Shown here one piece after another: positions 7,483 through 14,885 of a stretch of DNA of 47,975 nt. A program made the translations under genes and the position numbers. The notes under the pieces are model-generated. The model was not told the origin of the DNA. It did not search any database and saw nothing but the letters and a program-made list of their open reading frames with translations. This stretch comes from an uncultured Hyphomicrobiales bacterium (GTDB taxonomy: Bacteria; Pseudomonadota; Alphaproteobacteria; Rhizobiales; Xanthobacteraceae): the NCBI GenBank assembly GCA_903839845.1, contig CAIMEA010000187.1, positions 1-47,975 of the forward strand, in the 5' to 3' direction. Positions within the stretch are counted from its first letter, which is position 1. Each line of letters opens with the position of its first letter.

Positions 7483-9320
7483 TCGATCACCCCGCCAAGA
7501 TAGGCTTCCTGCACCGCCGGATTGGCCTTGATTTCGTCCGGCGTTCCTTCGACCAGCACGCGGCCTTCCTGCAGCACCGTGACCCGCTCGGCCAACTCGA
7601 ACAGCGAGTCCATGTCGTGGTCTATGATTATCATGGTGCGGCCCTGGCTCAGCGACTTGAGCAATTTGACGGTTTCGACCCGCTCCTGCGGACTCATGCC
7701 GGCCAGCGGCTCGTCAAGCAGCAACAGGCTCGGGCTGGTCGCCAGCGCCAAGCCAATTTCGAGGCGCCGTTTTTCGCCATATGCGAGATCTGACACTTTC
7801 GTGTCGGCCCGGCGAGTCAGCCGCACCAACATCATTGTTTGCGCGACCTGAGCGGCCAGCCCGGGGATCGATGCCACATTACGAAACAAATCGAGCTTGA
7901 ACCGACCGCGCAGATCGGCGAGCACCGCGACCGTCAGGTTCTCGCGCACGGTCAGATGGGTAAAGAGCTGATTGACCTGATAGCTCTTGGTCAGCCCGAG
8001 CTGGCAGACGTCCGTGACGTTCATGCCGGTGATGTCCCTGCCCTCGAACAGAATCGACCCGGACGTCGGCGTGACTTCGCAGGTCAGCATCTTGAAAAAC
8101 GTAGACTTGCCGGCGCCGTTAGGCCCGATCACGCCCCGCAATTCGCCATGATTGACGGTGAAATCGATGTCGCTGTTGGCGACCAGGCCGCCATAACGCT
8201 TGGTCAGGCCGCGCGCCTGCAGGATGGGTCCGCTGGAGCGGTCGCCCGCGCGCCGATGCGGCGCTATCGTCACTGGCATTCCGCCGGAGTCCGGAATGTC
8301 GCTGAAATCGGCGAGCGACTCCGCATCGGTCGCCTCGTGCCCATTTCTGCGGCTGGTTGCCCAGACATACAGATCTCTGATGCCGCCGATGATGCCGCGG
8401 CGCAGGAACGTCACCAGCAGCACGAACACTGTGCCAAGCACCAATTTCCACGCCGCACCGAGACCGAGCGCCGATTGCAGAAAGTCTTGCAGAAATAGCC
8501 AGACGGCGGCGCCGAGCAGCGGTCCGAACAGCGTACCGGTACCGCCGATCGCCGTCTGCATCACCAGTTGGCCCGACGTCTCGAAAGTGAAAGCGTCGGG
8601 CGGCATGAAAGCCTGCAAGACGCCGAGCAGCCCGCCGGCAAAACCGGCATAGGCCGCGGCAATCACGAAAGCGGTCAGTTTGTAGCCGTGTATATTGTGA
8701 CCGACCGCCTGCGCGCGCAGGGGATTGTCGCGGATGGCGCTGAGAATGGCGCCGACCGGCGAGCGCACGATACGCAACGCAATGACAATGCCGACGAAAT
8801 AGCACAATGCCAAGAACTGATAGAGCGACCAGCCGGTGGTGAAATGCAGTGTAGTCAAGCCGAGATTAAAGCTCGGCGTCGGCACGCCCGGCAGGCCGTT
8901 CTCACCGCCGGTAAAATCCGACAACGGATTGAACTCGACGAAAAAGAAAACTTCGGCGATGGCGACCGTGATCATGGCAAAATAGATGCCGGTGCGGCGC
9001 AGTGCGATCAGCCCGACCAGATAGCCGACCACGGCTGCCGAAATCATGCCGATGATCAGCGCCAGGAATACATTGGGAAAACCGGCACGCGTCAAAAGCC
9101 AGGCGGCGACGACACCGCCGGTGCCATAGAAGGCCGACTGGCCGAACGACAGCATGCCGGTGTAGCCGAACAGAATATCAAAGCCGATGCCGAACAATCC
9201 CCAGACCAGGATCCGGTTAACGGTGTTCGGCGCAAAGCCGAGATACGGCAGCACAAGCGGCGCCGCGATCAGCCCGGCGGCGGTCAATGCCTCGATGGCG
9301 TAGCGGCGTTGCATAATCAT
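7479..9320 (-). CDS. Fused LivM permease - LivG ATPase of a branched-chain amino-acid-type ABC transporter
   Basis: This 613-residue protein combines two subunits that are usually separate. Residues about 1-320 are a LivM permease with around nine hydrophobic helices and the LivM-type motifs LSFGQSAFYGTGGVVAA and AIRDNPLRAQAVGHN. After a linker of about 45 polar residues, residues about 365-613 are a LivG ATPase with Walker A GPNGAGKSTFF, the LivG-type signature SDLAYGEKRRLEIGLAL and Walker B LLLLDEPLAGMSP, ending in VQEAYLGG. Such fusions are known in alphaproteobacteria. The gene starts 12 nt after the livH stop and overlaps livF by 4 nt. The start could be ATG 9320 or ATG 9314. In the assembled importer it would provide one membrane half and one nucleotide-binding half. 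Confidence 0.94.
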   Translation of the reverse strand: MIMQRRYAIEALTAAGLIAAPLVLPYLGFAPNTVNRILVWGLFGIGFDILFGYTGMLSFGQSAFYGTGGVVAAWLLTRAGFPNVFLALIIGMISAAVVGYLVGLIALRRTGIYFAMITVAIAEVFFFVEFNPLSDFTGGENGLPGVPTPSFNLGLTTLHFTTGWSLYQFLALCYFVGIVIALRIVRSPVGAILSAIRDNPLRAQAVGHNIHGYKLTAFVIAAAYAGFAGGLLGVLQAFMPPDAFTFETSGQLVMQTAIGGTGTLFGPLLGAAVWLFLQDFLQSALGLGAAWKLVLGTVFVLLVTFLRRGIIGGIRDLYVWATSRRNGHEATDAESLADFSDIPDSGGMPVTIAPHRRAGDRSSGPILQARGLTKRYGGLVANSDIDFTVNHGELRGVIGPNGAGKSTFFKMLTCEVTPTSGSILFEGRDITGMNVTDVCQLGLTKSYQVNQLFTHLTVRENLTVAVLADLRGRFKLDLFRNVASIPGLAAQVAQTMMLVRLTRRADTKVSDLAYGEKRRLEIGLALATSPSLLLLDEPLAGMSPQERVETVKLLKSLSQGRTMIIIDHDMDSLFELAERVTVLQEGRVLVEGTPDEIKANPAVQEAYLGGVIE

Positions 9321-9332
9321 CGATGGACCACC

Positions 9333-10208
9333 TTATTCGCGACCGCGGGTGCCGAGCAGGCCGTATGGCCGCAGCACCAGGACAAGCGCCATCGCCGCGA
9401 ATAGCATCACGTAAGCGTAGCCCGGATTGAACATTGAGGTGATCGAGATGATCTCGCCGGCGATCAAGCCGCCGAGAACTGCCCCGGGAAACGAGCCGAC
9501 ACCGCCGATCACCACGACGACGAAAGTCTGCACCAGGATATCGTCGCCGATTCCAGGCGTCAGCGAGACCACCGGTGCGTTGACGATACCGGCGAAGCCC
9601 GCCGCCATAGCGCCGATGCCGAACACGATCATGAAGACCCGATAGACGTTGATGCCGAGCATATCGACCATCGTCGAATCCTCAATGCCGGCGCGCACAA
9701 TCATGCCAATCCGCGTGCGGTAAAGGACGACGAAAAGCGCCGACAGCGCGACCGCGATGATACCTACGACCGCCAACCGGTAGGTCGGGTAGAACATGAA
9801 TCCGAGCGGTGTGATTCCGGAAAACAGCGGCGGCGGCGGCACGAGCTGAGACTGGCTGCCGAACGCGAAGCGTACGACCTCGACGCAGACGATGCTCAGG
9901 CCGAAAGTGACCAGCAACTGGTCCTCATGCGGCCGGCCGTAGAAGTGCCGGATGATCACCCGTTCCATGACGATGCCGACCAGTGCGACGAACAGCGAAC
10001 CCGCGACAACGGCGATGACGAACGAGCCGGTATAGGTGAAGGCGACATAGCCGGCGTAACCGCCGAGCATGAACATCGCGCCATGCGCAAGGTTGAGCAC
10101 GCCGAGCGTACCGTAGATGATCGTCAGTCCGGAACTGATCAGCGCCAGCAACGCGCCGAGCGCCAGCCCGTTAAACAGCTGTGAAACGAAGTTAGCCCAA
10201 TTGACCAT
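9333..10208 (-). CDS. livH: Branched-chain amino-acid-type ABC transporter permease, LivH
   Basis: This inner-membrane permease half pairs with the LivM domain. From ATG 10208 it gives 291 residues beginning MVNWANFVSQLFNGLALGAL, the usual LivH N-terminus; a longer frame to 10265 would add 19 polar residues with no family support, so I rejected it. Family motifs include GLTIIYGTLGVLNLAHGAMFMLG and the coupling-loop region GIEDSTMVDMLGINVYRV, and there are about eight hydrophobic segments. No strong ribosome site precedes 10208. The 111-nt gap to the upstream binding-protein gene holds a perfect 11-bp hairpin (10272-10302), which may set the ratio of binding protein to membrane subunits. Confidence 0.93.
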   Translation of the reverse strand: MVNWANFVSQLFNGLALGALLALISSGLTIIYGTLGVLNLAHGAMFMLGGYAGYVAFTYTGSFVIAVVAGSLFVALVGIVMERVIIRHFYGRPHEDQLLVTFGLSIVCVEVVRFAFGSQSQLVPPPPLFSGITPLGFMFYPTYRLAVVGIIAVALSALFVVLYRTRIGMIVRAGIEDSTMVDMLGINVYRVFMIVFGIGAMAAGFAGIVNAPVVSLTPGIGDDILVQTFVVVVIGGVGSFPGAVLGGLIAGEIISITSMFNPGYAYVMLFAAMALVLVLRPYGLLGTRGRE

Positions 10209-10271
10209 GACGACCCGTCGCCCGCCCTCGCCGTCCCAAAAATTCGGGTGCTGCCGCCGGCACAATACGGA

Positions 10272-10302
10272 CGCCGCGGGCGATCACGCTCCGCCCGCGG
10301 CG
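10272..10302 (-). promoter_or_regulatory. Intercistronic hairpin between binding-protein gene and livH
   Basis: Arms CGCCGCGGGCG (10272-10282) and CGCCCGCGGCG (10292-10302) are perfectly complementary over 11 bp with a 9-nt loop. No T tract follows on the minus strand, so it is unlikely to be an intrinsic terminator. By analogy with the malE-malF intergenic hairpins it may stabilise the upstream mRNA for the abundant binding protein while lowering expression of the permease. Confidence 0.6.
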
Positions 10303-10319
10303 CCGAAGTGCCGTCGATC

Positions 10320-11672
10320 TCAGGTGTAATCACCGAGCTTGCAGCCGAACTCGTCCGGCTTCTGCATCAGACCCTTGCCGGGCACAATTTCGACCACGTC
10401 GTAGTAGTCCTCCTTGCCCTTCATGTCCTTCTGTTGCTTGCCCTTGACGATGATAACCGGGCGGATCGCCTGATGGTCTTCCTTGCGATAGTTGACGTCG
10501 CCGACCAGGGAAGGAATCGTCTCTTCCTTTTCGTACTGCTTGATCACGGCCGGCGGATAGAAGGTGCCGGCTTCTTCGACCATGCGCGCCCAGTGCACGA
10601 AGCTGATATAGGCGTTCTCGGCGCCCCATTCCGGCTTGTAGCCGAACTTCTTCTCGAAGGCGGCGTTGAACATCTTGGCCAGCGGATACTTGTCTTCAAT
10701 CGTCCACCAGTAATCCGTGGCGGCAAAGACGCCTGCCATCAGGCCGCCGGTCTCACGCGCCAGGAACGGCACCTGATACGGCACAACCAGTTTCATCTTA
10801 TCGAGCACGCCGAACTGCTTGGCCTGCTGGATCGACAGCACAGCATCGTGTCCCCAGTTGACGTTGATGAGGATGTCGGCGCCGGAATTGGCGACGTTGA
10901 GCAGGTAGGACGAGAAGTCCGGCGCGCCGAGCGGCGAGATCTGGTTGGTCACCGTGGTCCAGCCAGCGTCCTTGGTGAAGTCCTGCATCGACTTGGTCAC
11001 GGTATGACCATAGGTGTAATCCGGAGTCATGTAGGCGACTTTTTTGCCCTTGCCGAATTCCTTGATCAGCACCGGCGCGATCGCCGCCGCGGCGGTCTGA
11101 CCGAAGAAGTTCTGGCGCACACCGTAACGCACGCAGTCCTTGCCGGTGGTGTCGTTCGAGCCGGAGATGCCGCAGACGAACATTACTTTTTCGCGCTGCG
11201 CCAGTTTGTTCAAAGCGACCGCGACGGCGCTCGATGTGCCGCCGGTGATCATCACCGCCTTGTTTTCGGTGATAAAGCGCTGTTGCGCCTGCACCGCCTC
11301 GTTCGGCTTGGCTGCCGAATCGGCGACGCCGAGGGTCAGCTTCTTGCCGAGCACGCCCGTCTTGATCTTCGGCGAGATCTTCTTGACCAACTCATGGCCT
11401 TCGTTGATGTGTTCGATGGCGAGCTGATAGCCCTTCAGTTCATCCTCACCCTGCACCGCGTAAGTTCCAGTGCGCGGCACCGATGCGCCGATAAACACCG
11501 TGTCGCCCTGTGAGCCGGCCGGCCACGTGCCGATGGGGGGCTGGTCGCCAACCGCAAATGCCGGGAACGACGCAACCGGCGACACGAGCGCGGCGCCGGA
11601 GAGCGCAGCGCCCGTCTTCAGCAATGCGCGCCGGGAAACATTTCCGAGATAGTGATTGATCTTGTCCGACAT
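10320..11672 (-). CDS. Branched-chain amino-acid-type ABC transporter substrate-binding protein (Tat signal)
   Basis: This periplasmic binding protein of the type I Peripla_BP_6 family (450 residues) delivers substrate to LivH/LivM. The N-terminus MSDKINHYLGNVSRRALLKTG has the twin-arginine motif SRRALLK followed by a hydrophobic stretch and an ASFPAFA cleavage region, so export is probably by the Tat system in folded form. Mature motifs include IGASVPRTGTYAVQGEDELKG, ITGGTSSAVAVA and VAYMTPDYTYGHTVTKS. A strong ribosome site (GGAGGAAG) lies 5-8 nt upstream of ATG 11672. It is first in the Liv operon and divergent from a Crp/Fnr-type regulator. An intrinsic terminator lies in its own leader (11810-11840), so expression may depend on read-through or on a second promoter below the terminator. 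The ligand is unknown. Confidence 0.93.
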   Translation of the reverse strand: MSDKINHYLGNVSRRALLKTGAALSGAALVSPVASFPAFAVGDQPPIGTWPAGSQGDTVFIGASVPRTGTYAVQGEDELKGYQLAIEHINEGHELVKKISPKIKTGVLGKKLTLGVADSAAKPNEAVQAQQRFITENKAVMITGGTSSAVAVALNKLAQREKVMFVCGISGSNDTTGKDCVRYGVRQNFFGQTAAAAIAPVLIKEFGKGKKVAYMTPDYTYGHTVTKSMQDFTKDAGWTTVTNQISPLGAPDFSSYLLNVANSGADILINVNWGHDAVLSIQQAKQFGVLDKMKLVVPYQVPFLARETGGLMAGVFAATDYWWTIEDKYPLAKMFNAAFEKKFGYKPEWGAENAYISFVHWARMVEEAGTFYPPAVIKQYEKEETIPSLVGDVNYRKEDHQAIRPVIIVKGKQQKDMKGKEDYYDVVEIVPGKGLMQKPDEFGCKLGDYT

Positions 11673-11809
11673 TCGTCTTCCTCCATTTGTTTTTTATTTG
11701 TTTGCCCGCTTGTCGCAGCTTTTTTTCTGATGACAGTTCGACTTCTTTTTCACGCGCAGGCAATGCTTCTTTGGTCGCAGGGCACGGCGCTAAAGTATTG
11801 ATTACAGAT

Positions 11810-11840
11810 AAAAAAAAGGCCGCGCTTTTCCTGCGCGGCC
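11810..11840 (-). terminator. Intrinsic terminator in the leader of the Liv binding-protein gene
   Basis: On the minus strand the sequence reads GGCCGCGC, a 7-nt loop, GCGCGGCC, then eight T residues. The 8-bp stem (11818-11825 with 11833-11840) is perfect and the T tract (complement of 11810-11817) is uninterrupted, a canonical Rho-independent terminator. No minus-strand protein gene ends upstream of it: the next gene on that side is the divergent regulator. It must therefore end a short untranslated RNA or act as an attenuator 138 nt before the binding-protein start. Confidence 0.82.
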
Positions 11841-11851
11841 CTTCAAGAGCG

Positions 11852-11863
11852 GGCAACGTTGCC
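11852..11863. promoter_or_regulatory. 12-bp palindrome GGCAACGTTGCC in the liv/regulator divergent region
   Basis: GGCAACGTTGCC is a perfect palindrome, 12 nt before the leader terminator on the minus strand and 107 nt before the regulator start. It could be an operator for a dimeric regulator, or an RNA element interacting with the terminator. No second copy was noticed in this gap. Confidence 0.4.
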
Positions 11864-11952
11864 ACCAAGGAACCGCAGCTGCACCGAGCAGGAACGTCAT
11901 GGGGCCGCGTCATAGAGCATGGTTCTGAAAACGTCGGCTATCACGCCGCTCA

Positions 11953-11966
11953 TTGATCTGGATTAA
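11953..11966. promoter_or_regulatory. FNR/FixK-like box next to the Crp/Fnr-type gene
   Basis: TTGATCTGGATTAA matches the FNR/FixK consensus TTGAT-N4-ATCAA at nine of ten positions. It ends 3 nt before the regulator ATG, a place suited to autorepression, and could also serve as an activator site for the divergent minus-strand transcript that ends at 11810. One-mismatch matches are expected about once by chance in a window this size, so only the location makes it notable. Confidence 0.35.
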
Positions 11967-11969
11967 TAA

Positions 11970-12767
11970 ATGCGGCTAGGCTCCCGCTCGTATTCCGAAG
12001 GCCACTTGTATCGCGCGAGGTTCGCCGTGCCGCTTGACGACCACCCGTTGATCGTAAAGCTGTCGACCTTCATGAAATTGACCGCGCGCGACCTAGAGAG
12101 TCTCGAGCACATTTTTGAAGCCGAGAAGCCGGTCAAGAAAGGGAAAGACCTCGTCGTCGACGGCAAGGAGTATCGCAACCTCGGCTTCGTCAAGGATGGC
12201 TACGCCCTGCGCTACAAGCTGCTGCGCAACGGCAAACGTCAAATTCTGAACGTCCTGCTGCCCGGCGATGCGATCGGCTTCCCTGTCAGTTTTTTCGAGC
12301 GCTCGACCTATTCTGTCGTGGCGCTCACCGAGCTGAAGTTAAACATCTGCTCGATCGACGCATATGTCGGGCTCTGCTTCGAGCGGCCGCAGTTCGGCCT
12401 GGCGCTGAGCTGGCTCGCGGTGAAGGAAGCAGCGATCTACGCCGAGCGGATCGTCGATATCGGCCGGCGCACACCGGTGGAGCGCCTCGTTCACTTCCTG
12501 CTTGAACTTCACTCCCGCCTGCTGACCGTCGGCCTGGCGGAAAAGAACAGCTTCAGGCTACCCATCTCGCAGGAAGTCATCGCGGATTCGCTCGGACTGA
12601 GTGTCCCCCATCTCAACCGCGTGATGCAGCACTTGCGCAAGGAATCGTTGATTTCCAACAACGCCCGCGTCGTCGAGTTTTTTGACATTCCCGCGCTGCA
12701 GACACTCGCGCATTACGAGCCCCTGGTTTTCGCGCAAATCCCCCTGCCTATGAGCGGACGCGCTTAA
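11970..12767 (+). CDS. Crp/Fnr family transcriptional regulator
   Basis: The 265-residue protein has an N-terminal cyclic-nucleotide-binding-type beta barrel (about residues 30-145, with LVVDGKEYRNLGFVKDGYALRY and LLPGDAIGFPVSFF) and a C-terminal winged helix (about 165-240). The helix-turn-helix is LPISQEVIADSLGLSVPHLNRVMQHLR. The FNR recognition-helix pattern E..SR is replaced by P..NR, so target preference should differ from classical FNR. No N-terminal FNR-type cysteine cluster is present, so a direct Fe-S oxygen sensor is unlikely. It is divergent from the Liv operon and is its probable regulator. The start at 11970 keeps the VPLDDHPLIVKL segment usual in alphaproteobacterial members; a start nearer 12024 is possible. 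Confidence 0.88.
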   Translation: MRLGSRSYSEGHLYRARFAVPLDDHPLIVKLSTFMKLTARDLESLEHIFEAEKPVKKGKDLVVDGKEYRNLGFVKDGYALRYKLLRNGKRQILNVLLPGDAIGFPVSFFERSTYSVVALTELKLNICSIDAYVGLCFERPQFGLALSWLAVKEAAIYAERIVDIGRRTPVERLVHFLLELHSRLLTVGLAEKNSFRLPISQEVIADSLGLSVPHLNRVMQHLRKESLISNNARVVEFFDIPALQTLAHYEPLVFAQIPLPMSGRA

Positions 12768-12885
12768 GCAGCGCGGGACCTGCCGGCTGCCGACCGGCAA
12801 GAGCCCGCACGGCATGCGCGCCCCTTCCGCAGGCCGACGAACGGCCCGCCCGGACTGGCGACGCGCGCGAAAATGCCTGCGGCCG

Positions 12886-12913
12886 TTGACAAACTACGCC
12901 CCCCGGCTATTCT
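12886..12913 (+). promoter_or_regulatory. Sigma-70-type promoter of the aroE-like/fdxA/hydratase operon
   Basis: A consensus -35 box TTGACA at 12886-12891 is followed after 16 nt by TATTCT (12908-12913). Two bases later the TetR-type palindrome begins, so a bound repressor would sit over the transcription start. The same layout occurs at 21591-21618 on the minus strand. Confidence 0.6.
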
Positions 12914-12915
12914 AC

Positions 12916-12929
12916 TAACTAGATAGTTA
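12916..12929. promoter_or_regulatory. Operator O1 of the putative TetR regulon
   Basis: TAACTAGATAGTTA is a palindrome with 6-bp arms around GA, strikingly AT-rich for this genome. Near copies lie at 21575-21588, 26499-26512 and 30433-30446, each in a promoter region of the surrounding catabolic genes. It lies just downstream of the -10 box and 10 nt before ATG 12940, a repressor position. Confidence 0.72.
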
Positions 12930-12939
12930 AGGGCGGGAC

Positions 12940-13740
12940 ATGATCACTGGCACCACGCGGCTTTACGCCATCATCGGCGACCCTATCGCGCACGTCCGGA
13001 CGCCGATGGTGTTCAATGACTATTTCGCGGAACGAAACATCGACGCGATCTGCGTGCCGATTCACATCGGACGTGACGACCTGCCGCGCGGCTGGGCTGG
13101 GCTGCGATCCATGGTCAATCTCGATGGCTTCATCGTCACCGCGCCGCACAAGGCGGAATCGGCGCAACTCAGCGACCGCCTTGAGGGCGACGGCATGCAC
13201 ACCAAAGTCGTCAACACCGTACGCCGGGAGCCGGACGGCAGCTTCAGCAGTACGCTATTGGACGGACGCGGCTTCGTGCGCGGCCTGATCAATCAAGGCC
13301 AAGAGGTCAAGGGAAAGCGCTTCTACGTCGCGGGCGCGGGTGGCGCCGGCACGGCTCTGGCTTACGCCCTTGCCGGAAGCGGCGTGGCGGCGTTGACCAT
13401 CCATAACCGGACGCGCGCCAAGGCGGAAAGACTGGTCGCCGATGTCGGCAAGGCATTCCCCGGTTGCGATGTGAAGGTCGGGACCGCCAACGCCGCCGGC
13501 TATGACGTTGCCGTCAACGCAACCTCGCTCGGTCTCAAACCGGACGATGGCCATTCCTTCGAACTTGCCAGCGTCGATCCGACCGCCTTGGTCGCCGAGG
13601 TGGTGATGAAGCCGGACATGACGCCTTTGCTGATCGCCGCCGAAAAGCGCGGGCACAAGATCCATTTCGGCATCCACATGCTCAACAGCCAGTTGGAACT
13701 GATGATGCAGTTCCTCGGAGTCAGCAAGCCAAAGCCTTAG
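12940..13740 (+). CDS. Shikimate dehydrogenase-like NAD(P) oxidoreductase
   Basis: The 266-residue protein has the AroE/YdiB fold. The N-terminal substrate domain has the catalytic Lys in VTAPHK and the catalytic Asp in [11 protein letters not shown]; the Rossmann domain has [19 protein letters not shown], and the following [10 protein letters not shown] suggests NADP preference. In AroE the motif HSxSP supplies two serines that hold the shikimate carboxylate; here it reads HVRTP, so the ligand is probably not shikimate. A quinate-like or other 3-oxo acid dehydrogenase is plausible. It is first in an operon with a 7Fe ferredoxin (31 nt gap) and an MhpD-like hydratase, behind a promoter with operator O1. 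Catabolic rather than biosynthetic context also argues against a housekeeping AroE. Confidence 0.85.
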   Translation: MITGTTRLYAIIGDPIAHVRTPMVFNDYFAERNIDAICVPIHIGRDDLPRGWAGLRSMVNLDGFIVTAPHKAESAQLSDRLEGDGMHTKVVNTVRREPDGSFSSTLLDGRGFVRGLINQGQEVKGKRFYVAGAGGAGTALAYALAGSGVAALTIHNRTRAKAERLVADVGKAFPGCDVKVGTANAAGYDVAVNATSLGLKPDDGHSFELASVDPTALVAEVVMKPDMTPLLIAAEKRGHKIHFGIHMLNSQLELMMQFLGVSKPKP

Positions 13741-13771
13741 ATTAACCGCCCATTGTCGCGAGAGCCAAAAG

Positions 13772-14110
13772 ATGACTTACGTCGTCACCGAAAATTGCAT
13801 CAAGTGCAAATATATGGACTGCGTTGAAGTCTGTCCGGTGGACTGCTTCTATGAGGGCGAGAACATGCTCGTCATCCATCCCGACGAATGCATCGACTGC
13901 GGCGTCTGCGTGCCGGAATGCGGGGCCAATGCGATCCAGGCCGACACCGAGCCGGGGCTGGACAAATGGCTGGCGCTCAACGCCGAATATGCCCCCAAGT
14001 GGCCGAATATCACCGAGTATCGCGAGCCGGCGGCTGACTCAAAAGAATTCGACGGCAAGCCCGACAAGTTCGAGAAATACTTCAGCCCCGAGCCCGGCAC
14101 CGGGTCGTAA
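13772..14110 (+). CDS. fdxA: 7Fe ferredoxin (FdxA type)
   Basis: This is a 112-residue cytoplasmic electron carrier. The N-terminal half carries two cysteine clusters, [20 protein letters not shown] and [18 protein letters not shown], arranged as in Azotobacter-type ferredoxins that hold one [3Fe-4S] and one [4Fe-4S] cluster. The C-terminal 50 residues are the acidic helical extension seen in FdxA ([17 protein letters not shown]). It lies between the AroE-like and MhpD-like genes in the O1 operon, with 3 nt to the next start. The ferredoxin-NADP reductase gene at 21643, also beside an operator copy, is the natural redox partner. The terminal electron acceptor is not evident in the window. Confidence 0.93.
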   Translation: MTYVVTENCIKCKYMDCVEVCPVDCFYEGENMLVIHPDECIDCGVCVPECGANAIQADTEPGLDKWLALNAEYAPKWPNITEYREPAADSKEFDGKPDKFEKYFSPEPGTGS

Positions 14111-14113
14111 CCC

Positions 14114-14881
14114 GTGTCGCTCGCCGCGCTCACGGCCGAACTTTCCCGGGCGCGCCGTGAAGCGCGCGTGCTCGATCCGCAAACGTGGCGCGTCACCGTT
14201 GCCAATGTCGCGGACGCCTACGCCGCGCAGACGCTGCTCGCCGGCCAGCCCGGTCATGAGGCGCGCGGCTGGAAGGTCACGGCGCTCAGCAGCGAGCAGC
14301 AAAAACTTTACGGCGCCGACAGGCCGGTGGCGGGCGCCCTGCTCGCGCCCTTTTTTCATACCGCGCCGGTGACACTGGCGATCGGGAACTATCTTGTCCC
14401 TCTGCTGGAGTGCGAAGTGTCGTTTCTGCTGGGCCAGGATCTGCCGCCGCGCGAAAAGTCCTATACGCGCGAAGACATCGAAGCGGCGATCGAGGCCGTG
14501 GTCCCGGCGATGGAAGTCGCCGACTGCCGCTGGCCCGACGATGTCTCCGGCGTGATGAAGCTGGCGGATTCGATGGGCAACGGCGCCTTCATCGTTGGCG
14601 AACCGGTGAAGGACTGGCGCAAGCTCGATCTCACCAGCACAGACGTGACCTTGTCGCACGACGGCAAGATCGTGGAGCGCGGATCGAGTGCGCGCATTCT
14701 CGGCAATCCACTCAAGGCGGTGATCGCGCTCGCCAATGCTCAACCTTTGCCGGCTGGTGGATTGAAACGCGGCCAGATCGTCACCACCGGCACCTGCACG
14801 ATTCCGATCCCGCCAAAGCCGGGCCTTTACGTCGGCGACTTTGGCGCGCTGGGGACGCTGCGACTGGAAATGACGGCGTAA
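14114..14881 (+). CDS. 2-keto-4-pentenoate hydratase / fumarylacetoacetate hydrolase-fold protein
   Basis: This 255-residue protein belongs to the MhpD/FAH fold. The metal-binding ExE pair is in PLLECEVSFLLGQDLP, followed by EAAIEAVVPAMEVADCRW, the usual third acidic ligand strand, and it ends with GLKRGQIVTTGTCTIPIPPKPG and LYVGDFGALG, typical of 2-hydroxypenta-2,4-dienoate hydratase and 4-oxalocrotonate decarboxylase. It would hydrate or decarboxylate a 2-oxo-enoate. The start is GTG 14114, 3 nt after the fdxA stop. It is the last gene of the O1 operon and convergent with the enoyl-CoA hydratase gene (4 nt between stops). It might also process ring-cleavage products from the dioxygenase at 34601, but that is inference. 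Confidence 0.85.
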   Translation: MSLAALTAELSRARREARVLDPQTWRVTVANVADAYAAQTLLAGQPGHEARGWKVTALSSEQQKLYGADRPVAGALLAPFFHTAPVTLAIGNYLVPLLECEVSFLLGQDLPPREKSYTREDIEAAIEAVVPAMEVADCRWPDDVSGVMKLADSMGNGAFIVGEPVKDWRKLDLTSTDVTLSHDGKIVERGSSARILGNPLKAVIALANAQPLPAGGLKRGQIVTTGTCTIPIPPKPGLYVGDFGALGTLRLEMTA

Positions 14882-14885
14882 CGCT

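Noticed and set aside
11446-11913. Minus-strand frame beginning in the Liv leader, a possible leader peptide
   Set aside because: It runs through the terminator and then in the wrong frame through the binding-protein gene; no run of regulatory codons and no convincing ribosome site.
12774-12806. Stem TGCCGG-N7-CCGGCA after the Crp/Fnr-type gene as a terminator
   Set aside because: The stem is only 6 bp and no T tract follows.
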